Assembly: GCA_037953745.1 (NCBI GenBank) | Contig: JBAKBP010007902.1 | Span: 1-64,000 of the forward strand | Reading direction: 5' to 3' | DNA from: Lithodes maja | Lineage: Eukaryota; Arthropoda; Malacostraca; Decapoda; Lithodidae | Length of the DNA: 64,000 nt | Shown: piece after piece, positions 24,301 through 34,514 of the stretch | Position numbering within the stretch: position 1 is the first letter of the stretch | Layout of the letters: the number at the start of each line of letters is the position of its first letter | Notes under the pieces: model-generated | Told to the model about the DNA's origin: nothing | Database searches by the model: none | The model's input: only the letters and a program-made list of their open reading frames with translations | Program-made: the position numbers and the translations under genes

Positions 24301-24715
24301 TCCAAGGTGCCGGAAAAACTCCCGAACACCAGCTCAAGTTATATAAAGCAAGTAAGGAGGCTTGAGCTTCTTGGGATATATGGGTGAGCATCTCGTTTGC
24401 CACGTCATCAGGCCCCATCGCTTTACCCTTCGGAAGGCTGGCCAGGGCACGTTGAAATTCAGCCTGGGTCAAAGGACGAGCTAGGTCTGCAGGGGGTGGA
24501 GATTCAGTGTGGAAGGAGATCGACGTTTCAAGATGGTCTTCCGCCAGCAGGGGAACAGGCTGACCAAACTTCTCGGAAAAGAAAGTCGCCAATGACTCAG
24601 CCTGTTCTTGGGAGACGCATATAAGACTGTTATCGACCGATATCGGGAAGGACAATTTTGACCCGCTTTCCATTCATTTTCCTTACAAAACCCCAAGCTT
24701 TTTTACAGGACTCTG
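21322..24715 (-). pseudogene. I-like LINE: reverse transcriptase plus RNase H, decayed and split
   Basis: Read on the minus strand from about 24715. RT blocks: PKGKAMGPDDVANEML, GICLLSVVGKLMEKIV, LGGFRPGRGTIDVLL, FIDVAGAFDAASHTG, CGVLQGSGLSVFLYN and VYADDITLVCW. An RNase H domain follows, with YTDGSLVPPSATAAV, the AAELFAI block and, past an inserted LINE at 22053-22833, IYTDSLSSLHLL and a degraded GISGNVVADQAA block. A C-terminal CRWCSRPETIIHVIAHC motif is a zinc-knuckle type. Damage: frameshift near 24672, TAG at 23645-23647, frameshift near 21862. RT followed by RNase H places it in the I group broadly; exact clade not determined. Confidence 0.8.
22053..22833 (+). mobile_element. 5'-truncated copy of the Jockey/CR1-group LINE
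   Basis: About 97% identical by eye to 9265-10010 and ends in an A-rich run at 22806-22835. Its frame is open from QDLPADYPLFF to the C-terminus HFGSNVP at 22725, so the lysine codon lost at 9558 is kept here. It interrupts the RNase H region of the minus-strand LINE; the junction carries a short ATAT that may be a target duplication. Confidence 0.85.
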
Positions 24716-25308
24716 CAAACTTTAATCCAGTGCAGGGGCTGGTAGTCATCTTGGTACTACAGCAGCCATCTTGTAACTACGGCAGCCATCTTGGATAGTT
24801 CCTGTGAAAATCTCCAGGTGGCCATTCAGTGAAGTAGCCATTTTGTGGAGACTGCTAGGACAGCTGCTTCAGACTTCAGTAGTCAGCCACATGTGAGTGA
24901 GTTAACATGGTAGCAGATTGGATAATATTCAAGGACACTAGTGCGACGTTATGAGAAACAATTTATTAGGGAAAATAGGCACCAATAAATTCGCCATATT
25001 TTTCTCTATATAGTCCGCATGGAGGATTTTCGTTATCAACATATTGAAAAATACCCACTTGACAGACAAATACACCAAAAATCTAAGTCAAAGCGGGGGT
25101 GTGGGGGCAGCAGCCCCCACCTATAATACTAGGATAGGTTAGGTAAGGTTGTTAGGTTAGGCTAATGTCCTTTCAAAGGGGTATAGGCTAGTAAACACTA
25201 AGATAGCCTATACCCAGTCAGAGGTACGAAGAAGAAGAAGAGTCCTGCAGTAGTCTCCTTGAATGTTACCCCAGATTGTACCATAAAGTGAAGTGAATCA
25301 CCGCAGCC
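24716..25308. other. no gene seen; contains a CCTAA-type module
   Basis: The first part repeats GCAGCCATCTTG-like words. At 25098-25175 lies a reverse copy of a module found several times in the window: GGGGGCAGCAGCCCCC, then a TAGGTTAGG stretch. An alternating GAAGAAGAAGAAG is at 25228-25240. Confidence 0.4.
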
Positions 25309-25391
25309 ATGGCTTCTTCAAATTTAATGACCCCTCCAGTGTTTAATGAAGATGTAATGGATTATGAGGAGTGGAAAAAGGACTTAGAATT
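25309..25391 (+). CDS. possible first coding exon (27 codons) with splice donor
   Basis: The ATG at 25309 has a strong context (CCGCAGCCATGG). It opens 27 codons, MASSNLMTPPVFNEDVMDYE then EWKKDLEL, and ends exactly at a donor-like GTGAGT at 25392-25397. A W codon after the junction would give the DYEEWKKDLELW pattern I associate with N-termini of gag-like or retrotransposon-derived proteins. No matching acceptor or second exon was recognised. A 622-bp MITE starts 26 bp downstream and would lie in the intron. It could be a host gene exon, a domesticated gag-like gene, or chance. Confidence 0.35.
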
Positions 25392-25417
25392 GTGAGTACT
25401 GTATAACTTTATTTTAA

Positions 25418-26039
25418 CCCGGCAAGTGCAGATCCACTAATATAAGGTTTTACTGGTGTGCTGCGGAACCCCTTATATAATCCCAGGCCTAAAAAAAAAA
25501 ACATTTAGCCTAAACCAGCCCAGTATCAATTTAGCCTTTTTTTTTTTTTTTTTTTATTATTGCCATGCCAAATATCACTCCTCCACATCCGCTCCTTTCC
25601 CCCCCCCTTCAATTATCACCTATTTTCTCTGTTATTCCCTTTTTTCGGCGGTATATTTTCGTGCTATCAATAGCGAGCTGCGAGTCATAAGCAGGCTATG
25701 CTTGTATGTGTTACAAAACGAATGAAAGAGAGAGAGAGGGACAACTACACGACAGTGTCTCTCCAGACGTCGTGAGGGGTGGATGTTGGCAGGCTGGCTG
25801 GCACTCGATGATTATAACTCTCGCTCTCACTTCGCGATTTTGACCAGCCAAACGCTGTTTCCACTTATTTTATGGTTGTAACAGGTTAATATCTTCATAA
25901 TAAACGTAAAATAGGCGCATATGGATAAGTATTAATGATATTTATGGTACGATGACTACAGTATTTGAGTGAAGGAAACAGTCTAAATACCTCCGCACAG
26001 GGAGGGGTGGCCACTACCCCACCCTACGCACTTAAGAGG
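25418..26039. mobile_element. piggyBac MITE, 622 bp
   Basis: TTAA at 25414-25417 and 26040-26043. Left end CCCGGCAAGTGCAGATCC; right end inward CCTCTTAAGTGCGTAGGG. The body matches 7610-8079 in order (TTATCACCTATTTTCTCTG, then CAGTGTCTCTCCAGAC, then AATAGGCGCATATGGA). Same family as the inner MITE at 7457. Confidence 0.8.
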
Positions 26040-26571
26040 TTAATAGGCCTACCACGAATTTTGTTGATATATTTGAAGATAAATATGAAATCTAGCCTAT
26101 ATGCTCATAAGATCATATGAAAATTTGTTTTAACCCTCGGCAAAACCTAATAAAAAAGTATGGTACTAAAATCCTTTTCGTAGCAAGGTTGTCAATACGG
26201 TACTTTCAGTTATCGATAGCTCTAAAGATCATATGAAAATGTGTTGATCAATATTTACGAGCCACACCACAGCTGGGATCTCATTTCTAATGGTAGTTTT
26301 GGGTTCCTATCATTTTATGCTTCATTGCTATATAATTTTTATCCACCGGAAATTTTTTTTTTCTTGGCTTTTTTTTTTTTTTTAGCATTAACCCTCTCCG
26401 ACATATGACGCAATTTTGAGCCTATTAGGGATACTTTAAAGCCTTTATTACCATCAGGGGTATTTACAAACATTTAGTTTAGTTACTTCAACCTCTGCAG
26501 TTGTCTTTGAGTTAGCTGTGGGCAGAAAACTAATTTTGGAGAGTTAATTATAAGAGAGAGAACTTTATTTC

Positions 26572-26990
26572 GGTCAATATTTACGAGTCACACCACAGCT
26601 GGAATCTCATTTCTAATGGTAGTTTTGGGTTCCTATCATTCTATGTTTCATTACTATATACTTTTTATCCACCGGAAAATATTATTTTTTCTTGTTTTTT
26701 TATTTGTATTTTTATTTTTTTTATTTTTTTTTAGCATTAACCTAACCTAAAAACCTAACCTAACCTAAATGTATTTGGGGGCTGTTAGGTTAGGGTAAGG
26801 TTAGGGTAGGGTAGGGTAAGGTTAGGTTAGGTTAGGTTAGGTTAGGTTAATGCTAAAAAAACAAAAAAAAGAAGAAAAAAAAAAATCTGGTGGATAAAAA
26901 GTATATAGCAATGAAGCATAGAATGATAGGAACCCAAAACTACCGTTAAAAATGAGATCCCAGCTGTGGTGTGACTCGTAAATATTGACC
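26572..26990. mobile_element. hairpin DNA element, nested copy
   Basis: GGTCAATATTTACGAG ... AATATTGACC, flanked by TTTATTTC at 26564-26571 and 26991-26998. Arms converge on CCTAACCTAA / TTAGGTTAGG stretches around ATGTATTTGGGGGCT; the right arm has about six TTAGG units (26817-26848). Confidence 0.85.
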
Positions 26991-27175
26991 TTTATTTCTT
27001 ATTGCTAATCTGGCAACCTCTGCGTCATGTCTGAAGGGGTTAACCTAACCCTAACCTAATAGCCCCCAAATACATTTAGGTTAGGTTAGGTTTTTTGGTT
27101 AGGTTAATGCAAAAAATTAAAAATAAATAAATAAAGCCAAGAAAAAGAAAAAAATTCCAGTGGATAAAAATTATA

Positions 27176-27591
27176 GGTCAATATACAGGCGCTACAATAT
27201 AGGTAGCAAAATTCTAATGGTAGTTTTGGGTTCCTATCATCATATGCTTCATTTCTATATACTTTTTATCCCCGGGAAAATAACAAAAAATCTTGGGTTT
27301 TTTATTTTTTTCTTGGATTTTTTTTTTAATTTTTATTAACCTAACCAAAAAACCTAACCTAACCTAACCTAAATGTATTTGGGGGCTATTAGGTTAGGTT
27401 AGGTTAGGTTTTTTGGTTAGGTTAATGACCAAAACAAAAAATCCCAAGAAAATAAATGAAAAATCCCAAGATTTTTTTTTTTTTTTCCCCGGGGATAAAA
27501 AGTATATAGAAATGAAGCATATAATGATAGGAACCCAAAACTACCATTAGAATTTTGCTACCTATATTGTAGCGCCTCCTGTATATTGACC
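27176..27591. mobile_element. hairpin DNA element, nested copy (variant ends)
   Basis: GGTCAATATACAGGCGCTAC ... GTATATTGACC, flanked by AAATTATA at 27168-27175 and 27592-27599. The subterminal text differs from the 26572 copy (CGCTACAATATAGGTAGC in place of CACACCACAGCTGG), but the inner arm (TTTTGGGTTCCTATCAT) and TTAGG-type core are shared. Confidence 0.85.
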
Positions 27592-27808
27592 AAATTATAT
27601 AGCAATGAAGCATAAAATGATAGGAACCCAAAACTACCATTAGAAATGAGATCCCAGCTGTGCTGCGGCTCGTAAATATTGACCAATGTGTTTAACCCTC
27701 GGAAAAACCTAATATATAGTATGCTACTAAAATGTAATTTTTGCAACAAGGTTGTCAATACGGTACTTTCCCGTTATCAATATATAATAAAAGCTGAAGA
27801 TTGCAGAG

Positions 27809-28336
27809 TTGTTGTTGTTGCTGTTCCCCAGGCTGTCTGGCCGAACAGCCCCAAGGCCCCGAGCAAGACCAAGGCCATAACCGAGCGCCCCCTCAGAACC
27901 CTCCCTGCCTACCACAATAAAACCTGGGTGACCGAAGCCTGCTTACTCCATGGCGGGGAGCTGAGGAGGGTGCGGAAACGCCTGGGAAACCAAAGCCCCA
28001 CCCAGGGCCCTGTGCCCCTCAGCAATTATGAAGAGAAAGTTGAGGGGCAAAGGAAAAATGTGACGCTTTGGCTTCCAATCTTGGTAAATTAGGAGGTCAA
28101 TCCACGGAAGAGACGCCGTCACTGGAGATTTAGAAAATATATAAGGAAAAGGAACAGTCAGATTAAGCTATGGGGATGGCAGAGATCGCTCAGTTCTCAC
28201 TCTGATAGACCAGCCCATCACCACATGACTAGAACCCAATCCTCTCAGCATCAGCTAGGAAAGACCCTAGAAAGCCGCCTTTGGCGGGGGGATAGCTCCC
28301 CTATTTCAACCCCTTTCGGGGATGGGCACCCGCCCT
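27809..28336 (-). mobile_element. CAA-tailed SINE-like repeat, full length
   Basis: 528 bp, flanked by GATTGCAGAG at 27799-27808 and 28337-28346. On the minus strand it begins AGGGCGGGTGCCCATCCCC and ends GGCCGAACAGCCC-complement text (GGGCTGTTCGGCCAGACAGC) followed by (CAA)n. No meaningful ORF and no A/B box recognised. Confidence 0.85.
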
Positions 28337-28346
28337 GATTGCAGAG

Positions 28347-29330
28347 TAAACTCCATATACTTCATAGACTTTTCTTTCGCCTTCGTATTATCGACAGCCA
28401 TTTTTTTTTTTTTTTTTTTACTAAGGGATTAGTACCCAACCAGCGGGGGTGTGGGGGCGGCAGCGGGATGGATGTAGTTACCGGGTGTACCACTACCGAC
28501 ATACAACATAAATCATCTACAGTATAAATACTTATAATAAAATAAATACTTATAGGGAATAGACTCGCAGCCTTATTATACATAATTTATTAGGGAAAGT
28601 GAAGCTCTATGGAATCCTTATAATATACTCACATAGATTCCGTTGTGGGAGAATAGTTGGAAAAATGTTATTTTAATACCACGAATTTTCCGAGTGTTTT
28701 TTATACAAGAAATTGTTCATTTGCATCAATATATAGTGTTTGCAATTAATTAGAAATCTCGGGAAAACCTATTTTCCCCATTAGGCCTATTTATCGATGT
28801 TAAGACACGCCCCCGATAGTGATTTGAAAAGACATTAGCCTAACCTAACAACCTTACCTAACCTAACCTAGTATTATGGGTGGGGGCTGCTGCCCCCACA
28901 CCCCCGCTGGTTGAGTACTAAACCCTTAGTAAAAAAAAAAAAACATTGGCTGTTGATTATACGAAGGTGAAAGAAATTCGATGAAGTCTACGGTGTTTAC
29001 TCTGCAATCTTCAGCTTTGATTATACAGTACATTGATAACGGGAAAGTACCGTATTGACAACCTTGTTACGAAAATTAAAATTTGATACCATACTTTTAT
29101 ATTAAGTTTTTACGAGGGTTTAACACATTTCCATATGATCTTTAGAGCTATCGATAACTGGAAGTACCGTATTGACAACCTTGTTACGAAAAATAAATGT
29201 TAGTACCATACTTTTTTATTAGGTTTTGCCGAGGGTTAAAACAAATTTTCTTATGATATTTATAGCATATAGATTCAATATTTATCTTCAAATATATCAA
29301 CAAAATTCGTGGTATTAAAATAACATTGAA
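28347..29330. repeat. central and right part of the foldback repeat
   Basis: No gene. Contains T and A runs (28399-28419, 28930-28943) in mirrored positions, the GGGGGCTGCTGCCCCC hairpin at 28885-28900 and CCTAACCTAA text at 28838-28870. The stretch 28678-28866 is repeated at 59790-59975. Confidence 0.6.
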
Positions 29331-29751
29331 CCGAATAGTTTTGATAAGTTTTGTAACACTCGATTTTGTCGATGACAATAGTCCCGCGCGTAAACAAACT
29401 TCTTCTTCAGTCACACAATCTTGAGAGCTCTGCTACGGACGTGTTCAATGTTTACAAAAAGTGTTCGGAATGGAGTACCCTCGCTACGGTAAAGTGTTAT
29501 GTTCTACAAAGATGTTACTGTATGTCTAATATATGAACCCACAGTAGCTGGCATGCAAGGGCTAGTGTTGTATCCCACGTACTGGGTCTACGTTAGGTTA
29601 GGTTGGGTTGTTTGGTTAGGTTAATATACTAGGTCTCAGAAACAAGATTCGTAGTTGCGATAGTATTTACATCAAAACTATAGTTAACTATCAAAACTAT
29701 TCTCCCACAGTGGAATTATAACTAATAGCATCAAAACTACGATTTCCAAAA
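29331..29751. other. no gene seen
   Basis: AT-rich. A short ATG frame at 29470 (MEYPRYG...) ends after 13 codons and is not supported. TTAGGTTAGGTTGGG-type text occurs at 29593-29620. Confidence 0.35.
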
Positions 29752-30230
29752 AAAATTGGGGTCAATATACAGGAGGCGCTACAATATAGGTAGCAAAATT
29801 CTAATGGCAGTTTTGGGTTCCTATCATCATATGCTTCATTTCTATATACTTTTTATCCCCGGGGGGGAAAACAAAAAAATCTTGGGTTTTTTTATTTTTT
29901 TTATTAACCTAACCAAAAAACCTAACCTAACCTAACCTAACCTAAATGTATTTGGGGGCTATTAGGTTAGGTTAATGACCAAAACAAAAAATCCCAAGAA
30001 AATAAATGAAAAATCCCAAGATTTTTTTTTTTTCCCGGGGATAAAAAGTATATAGAAATAATAATAATAATAATAATAATAAGCATGTTACTTATTTCTC
30101 ATAAGCGCCAATTTTTCCGAAGAATTCACTAGCGCTCGAAAAGAGAAAGAAAAAAGAAAAAAAATCAATGCATCAAAAGAAGGCTTATATACAACACACA
30201 TTTAACAATCACTAGCAGTGGCAAAATAGC

Positions 30231-33150
30231 CTAAACTCTATAGCCATCTGTCATGACACCTCTCTCAAGATCATAGCTTCTCTCAAAGAGAAAAGTCTTA
30301 AGTTGTCTCTTGAAGCATTCAACAGAACTCAGTTGTCTCATGGACAGCGGCAACCTGTTATACAACCTCGGAGCCATGTAGGAAAATGACCTCTCAAAGA
30401 AAGAAGACTGCTGGAAAGCCCTTGGTTCATCAAGACGAAAAGGGTCATTGTCATGACGCACAACTACACCATGGTGTGCCGGTGGGCGCCTGAGCAGCTC
30501 CGCAAGGTACCTAGGCTCACCAAATTTGAGAACCTTAAAAGTCACCAAACACAACTTAAATTCTATTCTTGCTCTTACTGGCAGCCAGTGCAGTTCTATG
30601 TGAAGAGATGTAGTAGGAGTTCTAGGTGGAACACCAAAAATTAGTCTTGCGGCCCTGTTAAGAACAGACTGAACTTTCTTCAAAATATAATTTGGAAGAC
30701 CCACCAACAGGGCATTGCAATAATCAACACGAGAGAAGACCAATGAGTGAACCAACGTCAGGAGGCAACGTCTGGTTATAAACGGCTTCACCAAATAGAG
30801 ATTTCTGATGTGCAAGTAACAACTTTTAACTATCTGGTTTACATGCTCTTTGAAATCTAATCGGGAGTTCACATATACACCCAGATTTCGAACAGAGTTG
30901 GCCGGTCGCAGCTGAGATCCACCCACATTGATGGAGAGGGCACCTACTACATCATCAGCTCTTCTATTTCCTCGGATGATGAGAATATCAGTTTTACCAT
31001 CATTTAGTTTAAGTTTTCTCGCTCTCATCCACTTCTTGATATCAGACATCAACAATTCCATCTTACTCCGTATATCAACTATATTTGTGATTCTCACATA
31101 AATCTGGGTGTCATCTGCATAAAAGTGAAAGGTGACATTATGTGCACGAAGCAGAAGAGACAAACTGCTAATATAAATTATAAATAGGATAGGACCTAAA
31201 ACTGATCCCTGCGGAACACCATACTGCAGGGGTGTCGAGTCCGAGACCACTTGATTTACCATCACACTCTGGGATCTACCTGACAAGTACGACCCAAGAA
31301 GCAAGAGAGCGGAGTCACGCACACCACAATCATAAAGATCACTCAATAACAACTTGTGATCCACTGTGTCAAAAGCCGCAGAGAGATCAAGCAAGACCAA
31401 TAGTGAGGCCACACCATTGCAAATGTTCTCAACTAGATCATTATGTACTCTAATCAATGCTGTTTCAGTTGAATGATGCTGTCAGTAAGCAGACTGAAAA
31501 ATTGGGATAGTTTCATTCTGCTGAAGTAGTGGTTGTAATTGGTCAAGTATTGCACGCTCTAATATCTTTGATATGAAGGACAGGTTGGAGACAGGACAAT
31601 AGTTCAACATGTTCTCAACATCAAGTCCAGGCTTCTTTAGAGTAGGTCGGAGTAGTGCATGCTTTTCAGAATGTGGGAAGCTACCTTCAGAGAAGCACTT
31701 ATTAATTATTTTGGAAATAAACTCAACTTTGTGATCATAGACTCTTGGTAGCTTGGAAACATTTATGGGATCCAACGGGCAAAATGTTTTATTGAGGTTT
31801 CTTATGTAGGACGAGATCATGTCCACCTCTACTGAGTGAAAGGATGAGAGGACATTATTAGGAATGTGTCGGGGTTGGAGTACAACTGAAAGTTCTTCAC
31901 CAACAGAAGCATCATCCAGTTCCTGTCTTATCTTGCCAGCAAAAAATGCCACAAAGTTGGCAGCCAACTCGGCATCGGGTACAGGTCTTAAGCTGACTCT
32001 TGTTTTTCCAAGTAAACTGTTTACAATTGAAGCCAACCTCCTCTGGTCGTTACCACACGAGTCAACTTTTCCCTGATAATACACTTTCTTTTCATCTTTG
32101 ATTTTGTGGACCACAGCTCTTCTGGCTGACAGATATTGCAACCATGTAGAGTCTGTTTTATTTTTCCGCCATTCACGTTCAGCTCTTCTACGCGCTCTTC
32201 TAAGAAATTTAACTCGAGTGCTATACCAGGGCGAATCATCTCGTACTATGATTTTCTTCTCTACTTCTGGACAGTGATGATCGAACACTAATTTAAGTGC
32301 ATTTCCATGTACCTCCACCAGCTCATCTGAAGTAAGGTTGGAAGTATCAATACTTCCCAAGTACTGTTTTACTTCACTGCTAGCCAAATTTAGGTCTGCA
32401 TTTTTATAATTTCTATATCTGATTACTTTTTCATGTGTGAGTGGCTTAGGGAAATCAAAGCTGAAAGTAATCAAAGCATGATCAGAGGTATTAGGGTCAG
32501 CATTCTCAACATCAACATCCAGAACACCACCACAACCCACAGGAGAGAAAACCAAGTCAAGGGTGTGTCCTAAGATATGAGTTGGGTGGGACACATGGTT
32601 TACAAAATTGTTCTGATCAGTCACCTCAAGGAACTCAGGAGAGAATGGCTTCAGATGAGGGCTGTCAACCCAGTAAATAAAATCTCCACATATCAAAAGT
32701 CTTCCGGTTTTAGCAGAAAATTCCTCGAGAAACTGCCCAAACTCTTCCATAAAACCCCTCTGTGCCACGATGGCCAGGCCTATAGACAACTGCCATTCTT
32801 AGAATTTGTTGATGGAGTTTTATTTCCACTTCCAACAGTTCATAATAAAGAGGGGCTGGGTTATGGCTTATTTGCAAGATATTCACCAGAGATGTGGAGT
32901 AGACAACTGCCACTCCACCACCCGGATGATCTCCCCTAGGCCTAGGAACATTTATTATGGAATGGGTTTTAGGCAATGCCGCCTGGATAATATTCAGATC
33001 TGACTCGAACAACCAGGTCTCAGTGAGACATAATACATCAAGGTTACGTTCATCCAAGATCTCGCAAATATGATCCATTTTGTTACGCAAGGAACGAACA
33101 TTCAACAGACCCAGTTTCAACCGGCTCCCATGTGCATTTTTCAGTTTTTT
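30231..33150 (-). pseudogene. LINE ORF2: endonuclease-reverse transcriptase, broken
   Basis: The endonuclease begins LKLGLLNVRSLRNKM, with CLTETWLFESD, VAVVYSTSL and ICGDFIYWVDSP; the usual Asn of GDFN is Ile here. It ends TSDHALITF. RT blocks: LLDLSAAFDTVDHKLLL, YGVPQGSVLGPILFIIY, FHFYADDTQIYVRI, then LHWLPVRARIEFKLCL and a C-terminal YNRLPLSMRQLSSVECFKRQ. Two breaks: a 1-base frameshift near 32780 and a TGA at 31482-31484 within FQSAY/QHHSTETA, where related sequences have Arg, so CGA to TGA decay is likely. The frame is open upstream across the ORF1 stop. The AFDTVDH and LPVRARI blocks are L2/Crack-like. Confidence 0.85.
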
Positions 33151-34514
33151 GAACCTACAAAATTGGTGTTCTCAATAACTTTATTTCTCTGAGCTGTCAT
33201 TAAAGGACAATTTCTACTTGAGGCGAAATGATTTGGCGGCTCCGTAACTGATGTGGAGCTCATACAATTTATACATTTGGGGGAAGTCTTGTTGGTGCAG
33301 TCTTTTGAGTTTTGAGTACCGGCACAGAAGTTGCATTTTGGATCCTCATTTTTCCGATAACACCTGTCACTGGTATGACCAAAGCCCTGGCAATGGTAAC
33401 ATTGTGTTACCCAGAAGCGATCGTATGCACGACATCTCACAAGTCCAACATACACAGAATTGCCATCATCCACAATGGAAGAGCGTATTTCAGGTGACAT
33501 TTTTACTACCGCAGTCTTAGTGTGTGCATCACTCTTTTGCTTAGTGAATAGCAAATTCATAGCTAAGCCATCGTCGACCAGGGACTTTATTCTTGGGTTC
33601 TTGTTGAGGATGCTGGGAATTATCTCATTATCCTCAGCGTCATTAGCAATGCCTACCAGAGTCATTTTTGGCATCATCTTCTTTGGTTCGGAGACACTGA
33701 AGGCACTGTCCACCCCCAAACACTGATTGATGGCCCTTTCTGCATCTTCTTTGGCTTTCTTGGATGGAAGTCGTACCACCAGTACACCTGAATCAGTTCT
33801 AGTTAACTTGTTAACCGGAACCGAAGCCAAAGCAGTCTCGATTGCCTTTGTATCTGGTGGGCTTACTGGCTCGGAGGATCGGTCTTTTGGCTTCACTACC
33901 AGGACCTGATGGTCCCAGACAGTTTTTTTCTTTCCACCATCTACCACCTCAGTGGTGCGTTTGGTCGGCTCCTTTTTGGTCTCTACTGTTTCCCTCACTA
34001 CCTTTTCCTTGCTCTTCAAAACCTGCACTACATTCTTCTCAAACTCTCTTTTCTCTTTTTCTCTCTCTTCCACCTGCTTCTTCATGATTTCTTCCAATGC
34101 ATCCACCTTAGCATTCCCCACCCTTGTCCACTCATTTTTCTCCTCACTTATTACTCCCTTTACTTTCTCACTTAAATGGCCCTCATACTCCTTTAGCTGC
34201 TCCTTGAGTGCCATGTTCTCTGCCTCCAGCTCATCTACTTTCCTCATCACAGCATCTAGGTTAGCAATTAATGGCCCATCTGCAGTTGCTACTGAACTGG
34301 CTCCACATATTTCTGTCAGTGACTCCACCTTCACACCTATATCTCTCCTCCAATTCTCCATAACTCCCTTCCATCTTAGTAACAGACCCATCATCTGTCT
34401 CTTCACCACAGTCAATTGATCCTCCACTTCATTACCCCCTGCCAGAAATCCCTCAAATTCATAGCTCTCTTCATCTCCCAATAAACTCTGCCTCCGTTTG
34501 CCTTGGCCGGCCAT
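33141..34514 (-). CDS. LINE ORF1: coiled-coil and CCHC zinc-knuckle RNA-binding protein
   Basis: 457 residues from the ATG at 34512-34514 (MAGQGKRRQSLLGDEE). ORF1 proteins of this kind bind LINE RNA and form the ribonucleoprotein. Residues about 50-190 are charged heptad-rich sequence (LDAVMRKVDELEAENMALKE) and probably a coiled coil. A basic linker (KPKDRSSEPVSPPDTK) follows, then an RRM-like region (VLVVRLPSKKAKEDAERAIN) and C-terminal knuckles: CYHCQGFGHTSDRC, then CNFCAGTQNSKDC and CINC. The frame is uninterrupted. It stops at TGA 33141-33143, directly after A AAA AAC; the endonuclease frame is -1 relative to it. Confidence 0.85.
   Translation of the reverse strand: MAGQGKRRQSLLGDEESYEFEGFLAGGNEVEDQLTVVKRQMMGLLLRWKGVMENWRRDIGVKVESLTEICGASSVATADGPLIANLDAVMRKVDELEAENMALKEQLKEYEGHLSEKVKGVISEEKNEWTRVGNAKVDALEEIMKKQVEEREKEKREFEKNVVQVLKSKEKVVRETVETKKEPTKRTTEVVDGGKKKTVWDHQVLVVKPKDRSSEPVSPPDTKAIETALASVPVNKLTRTDSGVLVVRLPSKKAKEDAERAINQCLGVDSAFSVSEPKKMMPKMTLVGIANDAEDNEIIPSILNKNPRIKSLVDDGLAMNLLFTKQKSDAHTKTAVVKMSPEIRSSIVDDGNSVYVGLVRCRAYDRFWVTQCYHCQGFGHTSDRCYRKNEDPKCNFCAGTQNSKDCTNKTSPKCINCMSSTSVTEPPNHFASSRNCPLMTAQRNKVIENTNFVGSKN
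33144..33150 (-). promoter_or_regulatory. candidate -1 ribosomal slippery heptamer A AAA AAC
   Basis: On the minus strand ORF1 reads TCA AAA AAC TGA. The heptamer A AAA AAC is in the correct register for -1 slippage, is followed at once by the ORF1 stop, and the -1 frame then reads CTG AAA AAT GCA without stop into the endonuclease. A chance or mutated junction is equally possible. Confidence 0.35.

Larger units (their letters stand above)
26246..27684. mobile_element. hairpin DNA element with 8-bp target duplication (outer)
   Basis: Starts GATCAATATTTACGAG and ends with the near-complement ending AATATTGACC. Flanked by AATGTGTT at 26238-26245 and 27685-27692. Near the ends it contains CACAGCTGGGATCTCATTTC, then AATGGTAGTTTTGGGTTCC, both inverted on the other side. 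Two further copies lie inside (26572 and 27176). No ORF. An 8-bp duplication suggests a cut-and-paste superfamily such as hAT, P or Merlin; not resolved. Confidence 0.75.
26045..29330. repeat. large foldback region with nested insertions
   Basis: Outer arms 26045-26245 and about 29110-29325 are inverted copies (for example AAGGTTGTCAATACGGTAC against its complement). Further inner pairs are 27686-27805 with 29000-29130, and 28340-28460 with 28880-29010 (GCGGGGGTGTGGGGGC against GCCCCCACACCCCCGC). The left arm holds hairpin elements at 26246-27684, and a CAA-tailed repeat at 27809-28336 splits it. A second, partial copy of the right half is at 59785-63262. Confidence 0.75.

Noticed and set aside
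26817..26848. Chromosome end or true telomeric array
   Set aside because: Only about six TTAGG units, in mirrored pairs inside hairpin transposons with defined ends and duplications.
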